From NCBI GenBank assembly GCA_022803075.1, contig JAFFTF010000014.1, positions 1-46,407 on the forward strand: DNA of 46,407 nt, written 5' to 3'. The DNA is from Micrococcales bacterium 31B (lineage in GTDB: Bacteria; Actinomycetota; Actinomycetes; Actinomycetales; Dermabacteraceae). The notes beneath the pieces are model-generated. The model was not told the DNA's origin and searched no databases. It saw only the letters and a program-made list of their open reading frames with translations. A program made the translations under genes and the position numbers. Shown piece after piece: positions 39,876-46,407 of the stretch; positions within the stretch are counted from its first letter, which is position 1; each line of letters begins with the position of its first letter.

Positions 39876-40472
39876 TCATAGCCACCCCTTGCTGAAGAGC
39901 GACATGACCACCGGCACAATGCCCAGGCACACGAACGCGGGAAGGCTGAGTAGACCGGAAGGCAGCATGAGGTGCACCGCGAGTTTGGCCGATTCGATGG
40001 TGGCTTCACGTTGGGTGCTGCCGCGGAGGTCCGCGGCCGCCTGGATCAGCAGTCCAGAAAGTTCGGCGCCCGAGTGCTGCCCGAGCGTCAGCACCTTGCG
40101 CAGCGGTTGCAGGGTGTGTGGGGCCCGCTGCCAGACGTGATCCCAGGCGGCCCCCATGGCAAGAGCGTTGGCCAACTGGTGGAGGCTGCGGGATTTCTCG
40201 CCCTGCCCCAGGTCGGCGAGAAGGGCGACCGCATGGGCGAGGGGCAACCCGGCCTGGAGGGCCGAGGCGAGGATCTCCATGAGCATGGCCGTGGAGAGGT
40301 CAGGGGCCGGTGGGCGGCGGCGCCTGAATCGAGCGAACCGGCCTCTTGGGCGTAGCGGGCGGTCGTGCAGTCGGCTGGCTCCCGCTGCCCGCCACCAATG
40401 CGGGCTTGCGAGCATGAGGGCCGCGGTCAGGAGACAACCCAACGTGGCCGCATAGGCGAGGGTGGTGCTCAT
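39876..40472 (-). CDS. tadC: TadC-like type II secretion F-domain protein
   Basis: A membrane protein of 198 residues. A helix at the N-terminus is followed by the GspF/TadC domain: APDLSTAMLMEILASALQAGLPLAHAVALLADLG, then LTLGQHSGAELSGLLIQAAADLRG and two C-terminal helices ending LGIVPVVMSLFSKGWL. It is the inner-membrane platform partner of TadB. Its ATG overlaps the tadB stop (ATGA). It is followed by about 110 bases without features before the pilin gene. Confidence 0.85.
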   Translation of the reverse strand: MSTTLAYAATLGCLLTAALMLASPHWWRAAGASRLHDRPLRPRGRFARFRRRRPPAPDLSTAMLMEILASALQAGLPLAHAVALLADLGQGEKSRSLHQLANALAMGAAWDHVWQRAPHTLQPLRKVLTLGQHSGAELSGLLIQAAADLRGSTQREATIESAKLAVHLMLPSGLLSLPAFVCLGIVPVVMSLFSKGWL

Positions 40473-41212
40473 CGCAGACCTGCCTTCTCTTCGGCACGGT
40501 GGATCATGCGCTGGGGCACGAGCCAGCCCGTATAGGCGAGGGCGAGCCCAAGCACGAGGGTCACGTGGCCCAGGGTCGAGCCGGTGAGTTCCGCGATGGG
40601 GTCGGCGCCCATGAGGTAGCCGAGGCCCACTGCGCCGAGGGGCAGGGCAGCGAGGACGCGCATGGTGGCCCGTGGCCCCGCGTAGGCCGATTTTCGTTGG
40701 GATTCGGCGTCCACTTCTGCGCGGATCGAGGCAGCGATGGTGTGCAAGAGGGGGCCGAGCGCTGCCCCGGTCCGCAGGGACACGGCCTCGGCGGCGATCA
40801 GCGCGGCACCGGCGGCGCCGAGAGCTCGACAGGCGCCACTTTCTGAGAGCGGGTAGCCGAGGCGCGCATGCTGGGCGATGCTGCGCACGGCGCGTTCGCC
40901 GCGGGTAAGGGGTTCGTGGTACGTGTCGGCGATGACGCCCCAGGCGGCGGGGGTGGTGACTCCGGTGCGGAGCACGGCGGCTACGTGGCCGAGGGCGGTC
41001 GCGAGCTCGAGGTGAGTGTCGGCCTGGCGCCGAAACACACGGTCGAGCCAGGAGCGGCGGCCGCGTGGGCGGGCCGAGCGCTTTGCGGGCGGCCTGAGCC
41101 TCTCGATGGCGCGGTTGGGCCAGGTGGCGAGGGCGCCAAGCGCGCCGAGGCAGCAGGCGAGGGCGATGGCTAGCACGCGGACCACCCCAGCCGGAGTGCG
41201 AAGTGGTCCCAT
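40469..41212 (-). CDS. tadB: TadB-like type II secretion F-domain protein
   Basis: A platform protein of 247 residues. It has a hydrophobic N-terminus and Arg-rich cytoplasmic loop, an F domain with LELATALGHVAAVLRTGVTTPAAWGVIA and AEAVSLRTGAALGPLLHTIAASIRAEVDAESQRKSAYAGPRATMRVLAALPLGAVGLGYLMGADP, and a last helix near the end. As annotated it overlaps tadA by 43 bases; GTG codons just inside the frame would shorten the overlap, so the exact start is uncertain. Confidence 0.87.
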   Translation of the reverse strand: MGPLRTPAGVVRVLAIALACCLGALGALATWPNRAIERLRPPAKRSARPRGRRSWLDRVFRRQADTHLELATALGHVAAVLRTGVTTPAAWGVIADTYHEPLTRGERAVRSIAQHARLGYPLSESGACRALGAAGAALIAAEAVSLRTGAALGPLLHTIAASIRAEVDAESQRKSAYAGPRATMRVLAALPLGAVGLGYLMGADPIAELTGSTLGHVTLVLGLALAYTGWLVPQRMIHRAEEKAGLR

Positions 41213-42330
41213 GCGGGCCCGCGGGTGATCCGGCGGTCCGTGAGGGTGAGTATCGACGTCGTCGACAGCAGGCCCGCGGTGTTGCGTTCGATGCTGGCGA
41301 TCTCCGCGATATGTCGCCGCCCGAGCTCGTCGCGCTCGACGTGGATGATGGCATCGAGGGCGCTATGGGCCTGGGAGGCCATGGCCTGTGGGGTGAGCCC
41401 CGCGAGGGCACCTAAGGATTCGAGTCGAGCGGGTACATCGTGTGCCGTGTTGGCGTGCAGGGTGCCGCATCCGCCTTCGTGACCCGTGTTGAGGGCTTGG
41501 AGGAGTTCGCGCATTTCGGCGCCTCGGCATTCGCCGAGTACTACGCGGTCCGGTCGCATGCGCAGGGTTTGACGCACGAGGGTGGACAGGTCGATACCGC
41601 CGTTGCCTTCGACGTTGGGTTGGCGGGCTTGCAGGTGGATGACGTGCGGGTGTTGAGGCATGAGTTCCGTGGAGTCTTCGACCACGATGATGCGTTCGTC
41701 GGGGTGGCTCGCCGAGAGCATGGCGGCGAGGAGCGTGGTCTTGCCCGAGCCGGTGCCGCCGCTGATGAGGAACGCGATGCGGCGCGTCACCATGAGGCGC
41801 ACGATCTGCAGGAGTTCTGCGGGTTCGTCGGCGAGCCAGGTTTCCAGGGAGATCGGGTGTTGGGCCGGAAACCGCAGGGACACGAAGGGGCCTTGCACCC
41901 CCAGGGGCCGCAGGATCGCGTGGTACCTGACCCCGTCGGGGAGGCGAGCGTCCACATAGGGTGCCGCGTCATCGAGGCGGCGCCCGGCGCTGGCGGCGAG
42001 TCGTGTCGCAAAATTACGCAGGTGGTGCTTGTCGGCGAAGCGGGCTTGCGGCGCGCGTTCGAGGCCATGCCCCGATTCGAACCACACGTCGTGGGGGCCG
42101 TTGACGAGGATGTCGGTGGTGGTGGGCCCGATGAGGGCTTGGAGGGGTCCGTATCCGGTCACTTCCGCCCGAACGCGGCGGGTGAGTTCGAGCAGGTCCC
42201 GGCTGCCCGCGACGCGCCCGAGGCGGCGTAGGAGGCGCGCCGTACGGGCGACGTCCACGGCCCCGGGATTCTCGAGTAAGTCTTCTTGGGTTAGCCGGAG
42301 CAGGTCCGAGATGTCCAGCAGGGTATTCAT
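41170..42330 (-). CDS. tadA: TadA/CpaF secretion ATPase
   Basis: The hexameric motor that powers pilus assembly, 386 residues. The N-terminal domain has VTGYGPLQALIGPTTTDILVNGPHDVWFE. The ATPase domain contains Walker A SGGTGSGKTT with Lys197, the Asp box VVEDSTEL, Walker B-like RVVLGECRGAEM and the His box TGHEGGCGTLHANTA. This is the CpaF/TadA branch without the extra Cys zinc motif of GspE. Its ATG overlaps the ssd stop, and it is the second gene of the operon. Confidence 0.95.
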   Translation of the reverse strand: MNTLLDISDLLRLTQEDLLENPGAVDVARTARLLRRLGRVAGSRDLLELTRRVRAEVTGYGPLQALIGPTTTDILVNGPHDVWFESGHGLERAPQARFADKHHLRNFATRLAASAGRRLDDAAPYVDARLPDGVRYHAILRPLGVQGPFVSLRFPAQHPISLETWLADEPAELLQIVRLMVTRRIAFLISGGTGSGKTTLLAAMLSASHPDERIIVVEDSTELMPQHPHVIHLQARQPNVEGNGGIDLSTLVRQTLRMRPDRVVLGECRGAEMRELLQALNTGHEGGCGTLHANTAHDVPARLESLGALAGLTPQAMASQAHSALDAIIHVERDELGRRHIAEIASIERNTAGLLSTTSILTLTDRRITRGPAWDHFALRLGWSAC

Positions 42331-43511
42331 GCCATCCCCCCGGGGGAGAGCGGGTTGCGCGCAATGGTGCGGGCGAGTCGCCGCGTCGAGGCGCCGGCGC
42401 TGACCAGTGGACCGTAGCCGCGCTCAATGCCCCGTACGAAACGTGTCTCTTGGCGGGGGCTCGTGGTGTAGTCGCCGCGCACCTCGCGGTCGAGGTAGGC
42501 CGCGACGTCGGCCGGCGTGATGCCTGAGGGGGAGGGCCCCCGCGTGATGATGTGTAGGGGGAGGTGCTGGAGATCGTCGTTAAGTACGTGCAGCGACGCC
42601 GCGAGTGCCCGCACGTGGCGTGGCACGATGACGTAGATTTCGTGGCAGATTCCCGCGAGGCTGGGTGTCACGGCATGTTCCCGCGACAGGTCGATGACGC
42701 ACGTGCTCACCCCGGCGCAGAGTGCTTCGGTGGTGGAAACCGCGGAGTCGGCCCAGTCGCGGCGATTGTCGGTGCGTCCGAAGCTGAGCACGCGCACTCG
42801 CTGTAACGCCGGCAAGGCCGCCAGGATCGTCGCGGTGGGCAGTGCTCCGGTCGCCGCGCGGAGATTGTCCCAGCGCATGCCGTCGTGGTCTTCGATGCCC
42901 AGCAGGAGGTCGAGGCCGCCGCTCAGGGGGTCTGCGTCGATGAGTAAGGTTTGGCTGGTGGCGCTGAGGGCGATCGCGCTGGCTAGGGCGCTCGCGCCGG
43001 CCCCCGAGCAGCCGCCGAGGACCCCGATGACCCGTGACGTCGCGGCCTTGTGTTCGCCGAGTGTGACGAGGTAGGCCAGCAGCCATTCGGCATCGGAGGG
43101 GAGCGCGACGACCTTGGTGGCGCGGTGCCGAAGTGCCGTTTCGAAGCATTCGGTCGTGGCCGCGTCGGTGAGCACGACCAGCTCGGTGAGGTGGCGGGTA
43201 TGCCGGGGGGACACTTCGCGCAGCGCAGACAGAGTGCTCAGCGCAACCGCATGGTGTGCGAGTTGCCCTGGGCGAATGTGAAGCAGGCTCACCTCGGCGG
43301 CCGCGGCCAACTCGCGCACCTCGTGGAGGTCGGTGTCGTCGCCGAGGATGGCGACGCTGGTAAGGGGGGTCTCCGACAGCGGCAGGGGCTGGGCGGGTGT
43401 GGCGGACGCGCCGGTGGCCCGTTTGCCCCCTGGCACGAGCCCGTTTGCTAGTGCGGCGGTGGTCTCTCGAGTGGAACGGGACGGGGGTGCGTGCAGCGAT
43501 TGGTCGAGCAT
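42327..43511 (-). CDS. ssd: Ssd/CpaE-like septum-site or pilus-localisation protein
   Basis: A MinD/CpaE-like protein of 394 residues, first gene of the Tad operon. A receiver-like N-terminal region (about 50-165) precedes the ATPase-like domain, whose Walker A segment reads GVLGGCSGAGASALASAIAL. The two Lys of the deviant Walker A (KGGxGKS) are absent, while LLIDADPLSGGLD is retained. This matches the helicase/secretion-neighbourhood CpaE-like family and Rv3660c (Ssd) of Mycobacterium, a regulator affecting septation. ATG 43511 is chosen because AAGGAG lies seven bases upstream. Confidence 0.9.
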   Translation of the reverse strand: MLDQSLHAPPSRSTRETTAALANGLVPGGKRATGASATPAQPLPLSETPLTSVAILGDDTDLHEVRELAAAAEVSLLHIRPGQLAHHAVALSTLSALREVSPRHTRHLTELVVLTDAATTECFETALRHRATKVVALPSDAEWLLAYLVTLGEHKAATSRVIGVLGGCSGAGASALASAIALSATSQTLLIDADPLSGGLDLLLGIEDHDGMRWDNLRAATGALPTATILAALPALQRVRVLSFGRTDNRRDWADSAVSTTEALCAGVSTCVIDLSREHAVTPSLAGICHEIYVIVPRHVRALAASLHVLNDDLQHLPLHIITRGPSPSGITPADVAAYLDREVRGDYTTSPRQETRFVRGIERGYGPLVSAGASTRRLARTIARNPLSPGGMA

Positions 43512-43692
43512 GGCAACTCCTTCTGTTGCCGATACTTTCTCTGGGGACGCGCAGTGGGCCCGTGGGCGCACCCCCACACGTGGATTCTGCGACGGTTCGC
43601 GGCCAGGGGCCCGCCAAAGGAGCCAAAGCGGCCTGCGAGTTGTCGCGTTGACCTGTGGCGGCGGGGAATACTCAAAAACTTCGCGGAATCTC

Positions 43693-43722
43693 TAGACGTG
43701 CTGGGTGTCACCTTTGTAGACT
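43693..43722 (+). promoter_or_regulatory. Possible promoter of the small RNA divergent from ssd
   Basis: TAGACG (43693-43698), 18 bases, TAGACT (43717-43722). A transcript would begin near 43728 and has no plausible ORF before the terminator at 43845. Confidence 0.45.
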
Positions 43723-43727
43723 GAAGG

Positions 43728-43873
43728 CCAAGAAGTTGCAGATGTCGACTAACCCACGTGCGACCCGTCCACAAACAGGACTCGTCACCCCCGCAAGGGG
43801 CTCTGAACGAAAAGTGCACGCCTGATCACTCGGTATCTGCGCGCGGCGGGGGCTTTTCAGCCCCCGCCTTCTT
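43728..43873 (+). ncRNA. Candidate small RNA at the 6C/B11 position
   Basis: Between ssd and xthA a plus-strand promoter-like pair and a strong plus-strand terminator enclose about 145 bases with no gene. The segment contains ACCCCC-GCAA-GGGG (about 43787-43800) and ends in the C-rich terminator hairpin. In Mycobacterium the 6C RNA (B11), defined by two stem-loops each holding a run of Cs, lies next to the ssd gene Rv3660c. The synteny suggests a related RNA, but I see only five Cs in the first element, so the family assignment is uncertain. The rest of 43512-43991 shows no other gene. Confidence 0.45.
43845..43873 (+). terminator. Rho-independent terminator without an upstream protein gene
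   Basis: A ten-base perfect stem ggcgggggct (43845-43854) with agcccccgcc (43859-43868), loop TTTC, is followed by TTCTTCAT on the plus strand only. The nearest protein genes on both sides are on the minus strand. Confidence 0.75.
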
Positions 43874-43991
43874 CATATGTCTTCATTTGTTCTGGGTGCT
43901 TGTCGCACGTCAGTCCGCAGTCGGCAACGATCCCGGGCACGTCACGCTGACCGATGGGCCTCGGCGCCCGACTCAATATTCGTCATTCATC

Positions 43992-44771
43992 CTAGATTTC
44001 GATGTCCACGATGACCGGTGCGTGGTCGGAGGTCTTTTCGCCCTTGCGTTCTTCACGGTCGATGAAGGCACCGACCGTGCGTCGGGCCAGCGCGGGCGAC
44101 GAGAGGTGGAAATCAATACGCATGCCGTGATTCTTGGCAAGGCGGCCAGCCTGATAGTCCCAGTAGGTGGATTCGCCTTCCGTGAAGGGGCGCACAACAT
44201 CGCTCAGGCCTGCGTCGAGCAGTGCGGCAAAGGCTGCTCGCTCCGGGGCGGTGACGTGTGTTTTTCCAGCAAATTCAGCCATGTCCCATACGTCATGGTC
44301 TCTCGGTGCGATGTTCCAGTCTCCGGTCAGCGTGAACAGGGCCGTGGGATCCTCGGTGAGCCAGGCCGAGACGTTCTCCCGCAAGGCCGAAAGCCATTCA
44401 AGTTTGTACGCGTAATGGGGGTCATCAATTTCGCGACCGTTGGGGACGTAGAGGCTCCACACGCGAACACCGCCGCAGGAGGCGGAGATTGATCGGGGTT
44501 CAAGCACATCCTTGAAGGTGGGGCAGCCCGCGAATCCAGTGACGACCTCGTCCAACCCAATGCGTGAAATCAGGGCCACGCCGTTCCATTGATTAATGCC
44601 CCAAGCTGCCACCTCGTAGCCGAGGGCCCCCAACTCGAGGTGGGGGAACTGCTCGGGCTTGCACTTGGTCTCTTGCAGCGCCATGACATCAATGTCATGT
44701 CGCTGCAAGACACCGAGGACTCGGTCGATTCGGGCACGTACTGAGTTGATGTTCCAGGTCGCGATGCGCAT
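43992..44771 (-). CDS. xthA: Exodeoxyribonuclease III
   Basis: An AP endonuclease/3'-exonuclease of 259 residues acting in base-excision repair. The endonuclease/exonuclease/phosphatase fold is complete: MRIATWNINSVRARIDRV with Asn, LQETKC with the metal-binding Glu, YVPNGREIDDPHYAYKLEWL, GDWNIAPRDHDVWD, RIDFHLSSPAL and the terminal SDHAPVIVD. The start ATG 44771 lies six bases after the -10 box TAGAAT and has no Shine-Dalgarno. The gene stands alone. Confidence 0.95.
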   Translation of the reverse strand: MRIATWNINSVRARIDRVLGVLQRHDIDVMALQETKCKPEQFPHLELGALGYEVAAWGINQWNGVALISRIGLDEVVTGFAGCPTFKDVLEPRSISASCGGVRVWSLYVPNGREIDDPHYAYKLEWLSALRENVSAWLTEDPTALFTLTGDWNIAPRDHDVWDMAEFAGKTHVTAPERAAFAALLDAGLSDVVRPFTEGESTYWDYQAGRLAKNHGMRIDFHLSSPALARRTVGAFIDREERKGEKTSDHAPVIVDIEI

Positions 44772-44777
44772 GGTGCG

Positions 44778-44783
44778 ATTCTA
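44778..44783 (-). promoter_or_regulatory. -10 box of the leaderless xthA gene
   Basis: TAGAAT on the minus strand, six bases (CGCACC) before ATG 44771. Confidence 0.6.
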
Positions 44784-45015
44784 GGGCCATTCACTCTTCG
44801 TCATCGTGGCCGCGCCAAGAGTCGCGCTATCGATTGTTGGCACCCCAGGAGCCTCGCGGAAGAAAAATAATTAGCGAAGTATGGCGCCAACGCCAATTGC
44901 ATAGTGAACCATCGCCGCGCTAGCACTCTGCTGATGGAAAGTCCAAGGTCATGAGGGTGTGTTGCTGTCCCATGCGCCACTGCTTGGGTCACTGAATTAT
45001 AACGATTCGTGTCTT

Positions 45016-45031
45016 TGTGACGAGAGTCACA
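45016..45031. promoter_or_regulatory. CRP/GlxR-type binding site
   Basis: TGTGACGAGAGTCACA is a perfect match to TGTGA-N6-TCACA, extended to TTGTGAC...GTCACAA. -10-like boxes downstream (TTAGAT at 45051, TAACTT at 45058) would place the site about 40-47 bases before a start point, as for class II activation. Confidence 0.65.
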
Positions 45032-45259
45032 ATAACTCTTGGTGATGAAGTTAGATGTAACTTTGCCGGCTGCGGCGACCCGATCGCAGTGAGATTAACA
45101 CCAGGTCAGGCTGCTTTATTGCGATTGCGTAAGGTATTTTCAATGCCGCCACAAACGTGAAGTTTATGCACTCGAGACATTTCATGACGAAGAGCAACGC
45201 CGCCTCACCAATTGTTAGGCGTCGCCCCAGGGCGGTTACGGAGAGTGGCGAACTGTGGG

Positions 45260-45288
45260 TTGTAGGCCTCACGGGGTGTCCGTACCTT
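45260..45288 (+). promoter_or_regulatory. Possible promoter of the thioester protein gene
   Basis: TTGTAG (45260-45265), 17 bases, TACCTT (45283-45288), giving a leader of about 125 bases. TTGACC at 45383 is another -35 candidate but lacks a partner. Confidence 0.35.
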
Positions 45289-45420
45289 TGAGGAACGTAG
45301 TGAAATATGCAGCGTCGTGTTCATGTGAATCCATTGCGGCGGCTCGAGGTAACCCGCGAGCTGACTAAGGGTTCCGCGTGGATTGACCTGAGTGCGATAG
45401 CAGTCATTTGAAAGGGAATC

Positions 45421-46407
45421 ATGTTCGGATTCAATAAGCGCGAAGAGGCTACCGAAGCCACCGTGGGCGTCCGTAAGGCGTCCACGGCAAAGCGTGTCAT
45501 CACTTTTGCTTCAGCGGCCGCAGTGGTCGCCGCAGGCATCACCACCGCCGGCGTTGTCGGCTCGACCTCGGCCAACGCCGCTTCGCCTGGCGAAGTTCGC
45601 GATGGCGTATACCCCACCTGGTCCTCGCCGTACACCTTCGGCATGACCCAGGGCACTGGCACCGACGGTGAGTTCGATATTTCGCAGCTCAACGTGGCCG
45701 CCAGCATCGACGGCTTTGCCGCATACTGCATCGAACCCTTCCTGGATTCAGCAGGTGACGGCAACTACGTCGTGCTCGATAACGGCACGCTGCAGTTGAC
45801 GGGTGCCAATGGCCGCACATACAACCCGACCCTCCAGCAGTGGGCCCTGTGGACCCACATCATCAACAGCGGCCCCACGGTCACGGTTGATGCCGCGACC
45901 GAAGATCAGAAAATGCAGATCCTCGCGAAGCAGGCTGTCATCTGGACCGTCACCGAGCACCCTGAAATGCTCTCGACGCCTGAAGGCATCGCGCAGATCC
46001 AGGCCGCCGTTAACTTCAACGGAATCAACGGCAACGTTGACGCGATCCGCGCGCACATCGCGACGGTCGCTCAAGACGCATGGACCTACTGGGCCGACAC
46101 CATTAAGCCTGTCTTCGAAGACAAGACCGAAGCGGCTGGCACGGGAATCTACGCGACGCAAGCCGCCGCAGAAGCCAATGCAGTCCAGATCACCGACTTC
46201 CCCCAGGGCACCTCGATCAACCTTGGCCTCAAGGATGGCCTGGTTGCAGACGGCTCGACCCTGACCGACGGCCTCACGCTGTCGCAGGACGGCACGCAGA
46301 TCAACATTCCCGCGACCGCACCCGAGGGAACGTACAAGATTCGCGTGGGCATTCTCGCGCCCGCAGTCTGGGCCTTCCAAGCCGATCGCACCCAGCAGTT
46401 GGTTGCT
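45421..46407 (+). CDS. N-terminal part of a thioester-domain (TED) cell-surface adhesin
   Basis: The first 329 residues of a protein that runs off the window. A basic N-terminus and signal peptide (KRVITFASAAAVVAAGITTAGVVGSTSANA) with a likely cut at ANA-AS is followed by a TED. Its reactive pair is Cys103 in AAYCIEPF and Gln171 in AKQAVIWTVTEH, which form the internal thioester in this family. From about residue 250 a beta-rich module starts, as in pilin-like isopeptide domains. Such proteins of Gram-positive bacteria bind host molecules covalently and are usually sortase-anchored; the anchor would lie outside. ATG 45421 has AAAGGGA four bases upstream. Confidence 0.85.
   Translation, partial: MFGFNKREEATEATVGVRKASTAKRVITFASAAAVVAAGITTAGVVGSTSANAASPGEVRDGVYPTWSSPYTFGMTQGTGTDGEFDISQLNVAASIDGFAAYCIEPFLDSAGDGNYVVLDNGTLQLTGANGRTYNPTLQQWALWTHIINSGPTVTVDAATEDQKMQILAKQAVIWTVTEHPEMLSTPEGIAQIQAAVNFNGINGNVDAIRAHIATVAQDAWTYWADTIKPVFEDKTEAAGTGIYATQAAAEANAVQITDFPQGTSINLGLKDGLVADGSTLTDGLTLSQDGTQINIPATAPEGTYKIRVGILAPAVWAFQADRTQQLVA

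Larger units (their letters stand above)
44772..45420. other. 650-base intergenic region before the thioester protein gene
   Basis: Clearly AT-richer than the rest of the window and without a convincing protein gene; short ORFs here lack ribosome sites and normal codon use. It holds the xthA promoter at one end, a CRP/GlxR-type palindrome near 45024, and at least one promoter candidate for the adhesin. The size suggests a complex regulatory region, a long 5' leader or a small RNA. Confidence 0.6.

Noticed and set aside
44801-44992. A 63-codon minus-strand ORF upstream of xthA
   Set aside because: No ribosome site, no leaderless box, odd composition; it lies in the regulatory AT-rich region.
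45321-45764. A 147-codon minus-strand ORF opposite the thioester protein start
   Set aside because: It is the shadow of the signal peptide and TED region.
1-46407. Mobile elements, CRISPR arrays or horizontally acquired island
   Set aside because: No transposase, integrase, direct-repeat array or att-like duplication seen; codon use is uniform apart from the AT-rich intergenic regions.

Overview
The window is one stretch of a high-G+C actinomycete chromosome, roughly two thirds G+C by eye. Three signs support this: an intact fhaA-fhaB-pstP-rodA-pbpA-pknA-pknB locus, a helicase plus Tad-type secretion neighbourhood of the kind found around Rv3649-Rv3660c of Mycobacterium, and many predicted leaderless genes with TANNNT -10 boxes. 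A thioester-domain surface protein at the right edge and a MurNAc-recycling pair suggest an Actinomycetales/Micrococcales-type organism. I cannot name the genus. There is no phage, insertion sequence or CRISPR array.

Layout. 1-1250: the tail of an unknown gene, a DUF347 membrane protein and a tRNA-Leu(CAG). 1655-11532: a tightly overlapping operon (six junctions share bases or nearly touch) for cell-wall growth and its Ser/Thr phosphorylation control. It holds two FHA adaptors, the PP2C phosphatase, the SEDS glycosyltransferase RodA, its partner PBP, and two PASTA kinases. 11715-14765: a large secreted, membrane-anchored trypsin-like protease with Ig-like repeats. 14818-21385: housekeeping and recycling genes (MFS exporter, PlsC acyltransferase, a two-module membrane protein, MurNAc/GlcNAc-type kinase and MurQ etherase, two small membrane proteins, DUF1697).

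21401-28667: transport. A DUF3311/sodium-solute symporter pair sits behind a GntR-type operator, followed by a glutathione peroxidase and a carbohydrate ABC importer without its ATPase. The importer promoter is covered by two LacI-type operators although the adjacent regulator is a ROK protein. 28841-32797: a DUF1479 oxygenase-like protein, an unusual three-part lectin-fold protein without signal peptide, and an HSL-family esterase. 32808-35719: corA and a divergent NtaA-family flavin monooxygenase. corA is preceded by a proline-rich 18-residue leader ORF whose stop codon lies inside a hairpin, the most interesting regulatory signal here.

35956-43511: an MrfA-type DECH-box helicase converging on a seven-gene Tad pilus/secretion operon (ssd, tadA, tadB, tadC, DUF4244 pilin, two TadE-like proteins). 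Divergent from ssd is a probable small RNA in the place where Mycobacterium has its 6C/B11 RNA. 43992-44771: exonuclease III. 45421-end: the N-terminal part of a thioester-domain adhesin behind a 650-base intergenic region with a perfect CRP/GlxR-type site.

A recurring theme is start architecture: seven genes have a TANNNT box exactly six bases before ATG and no Shine-Dalgarno, which predicts leaderless transcripts.
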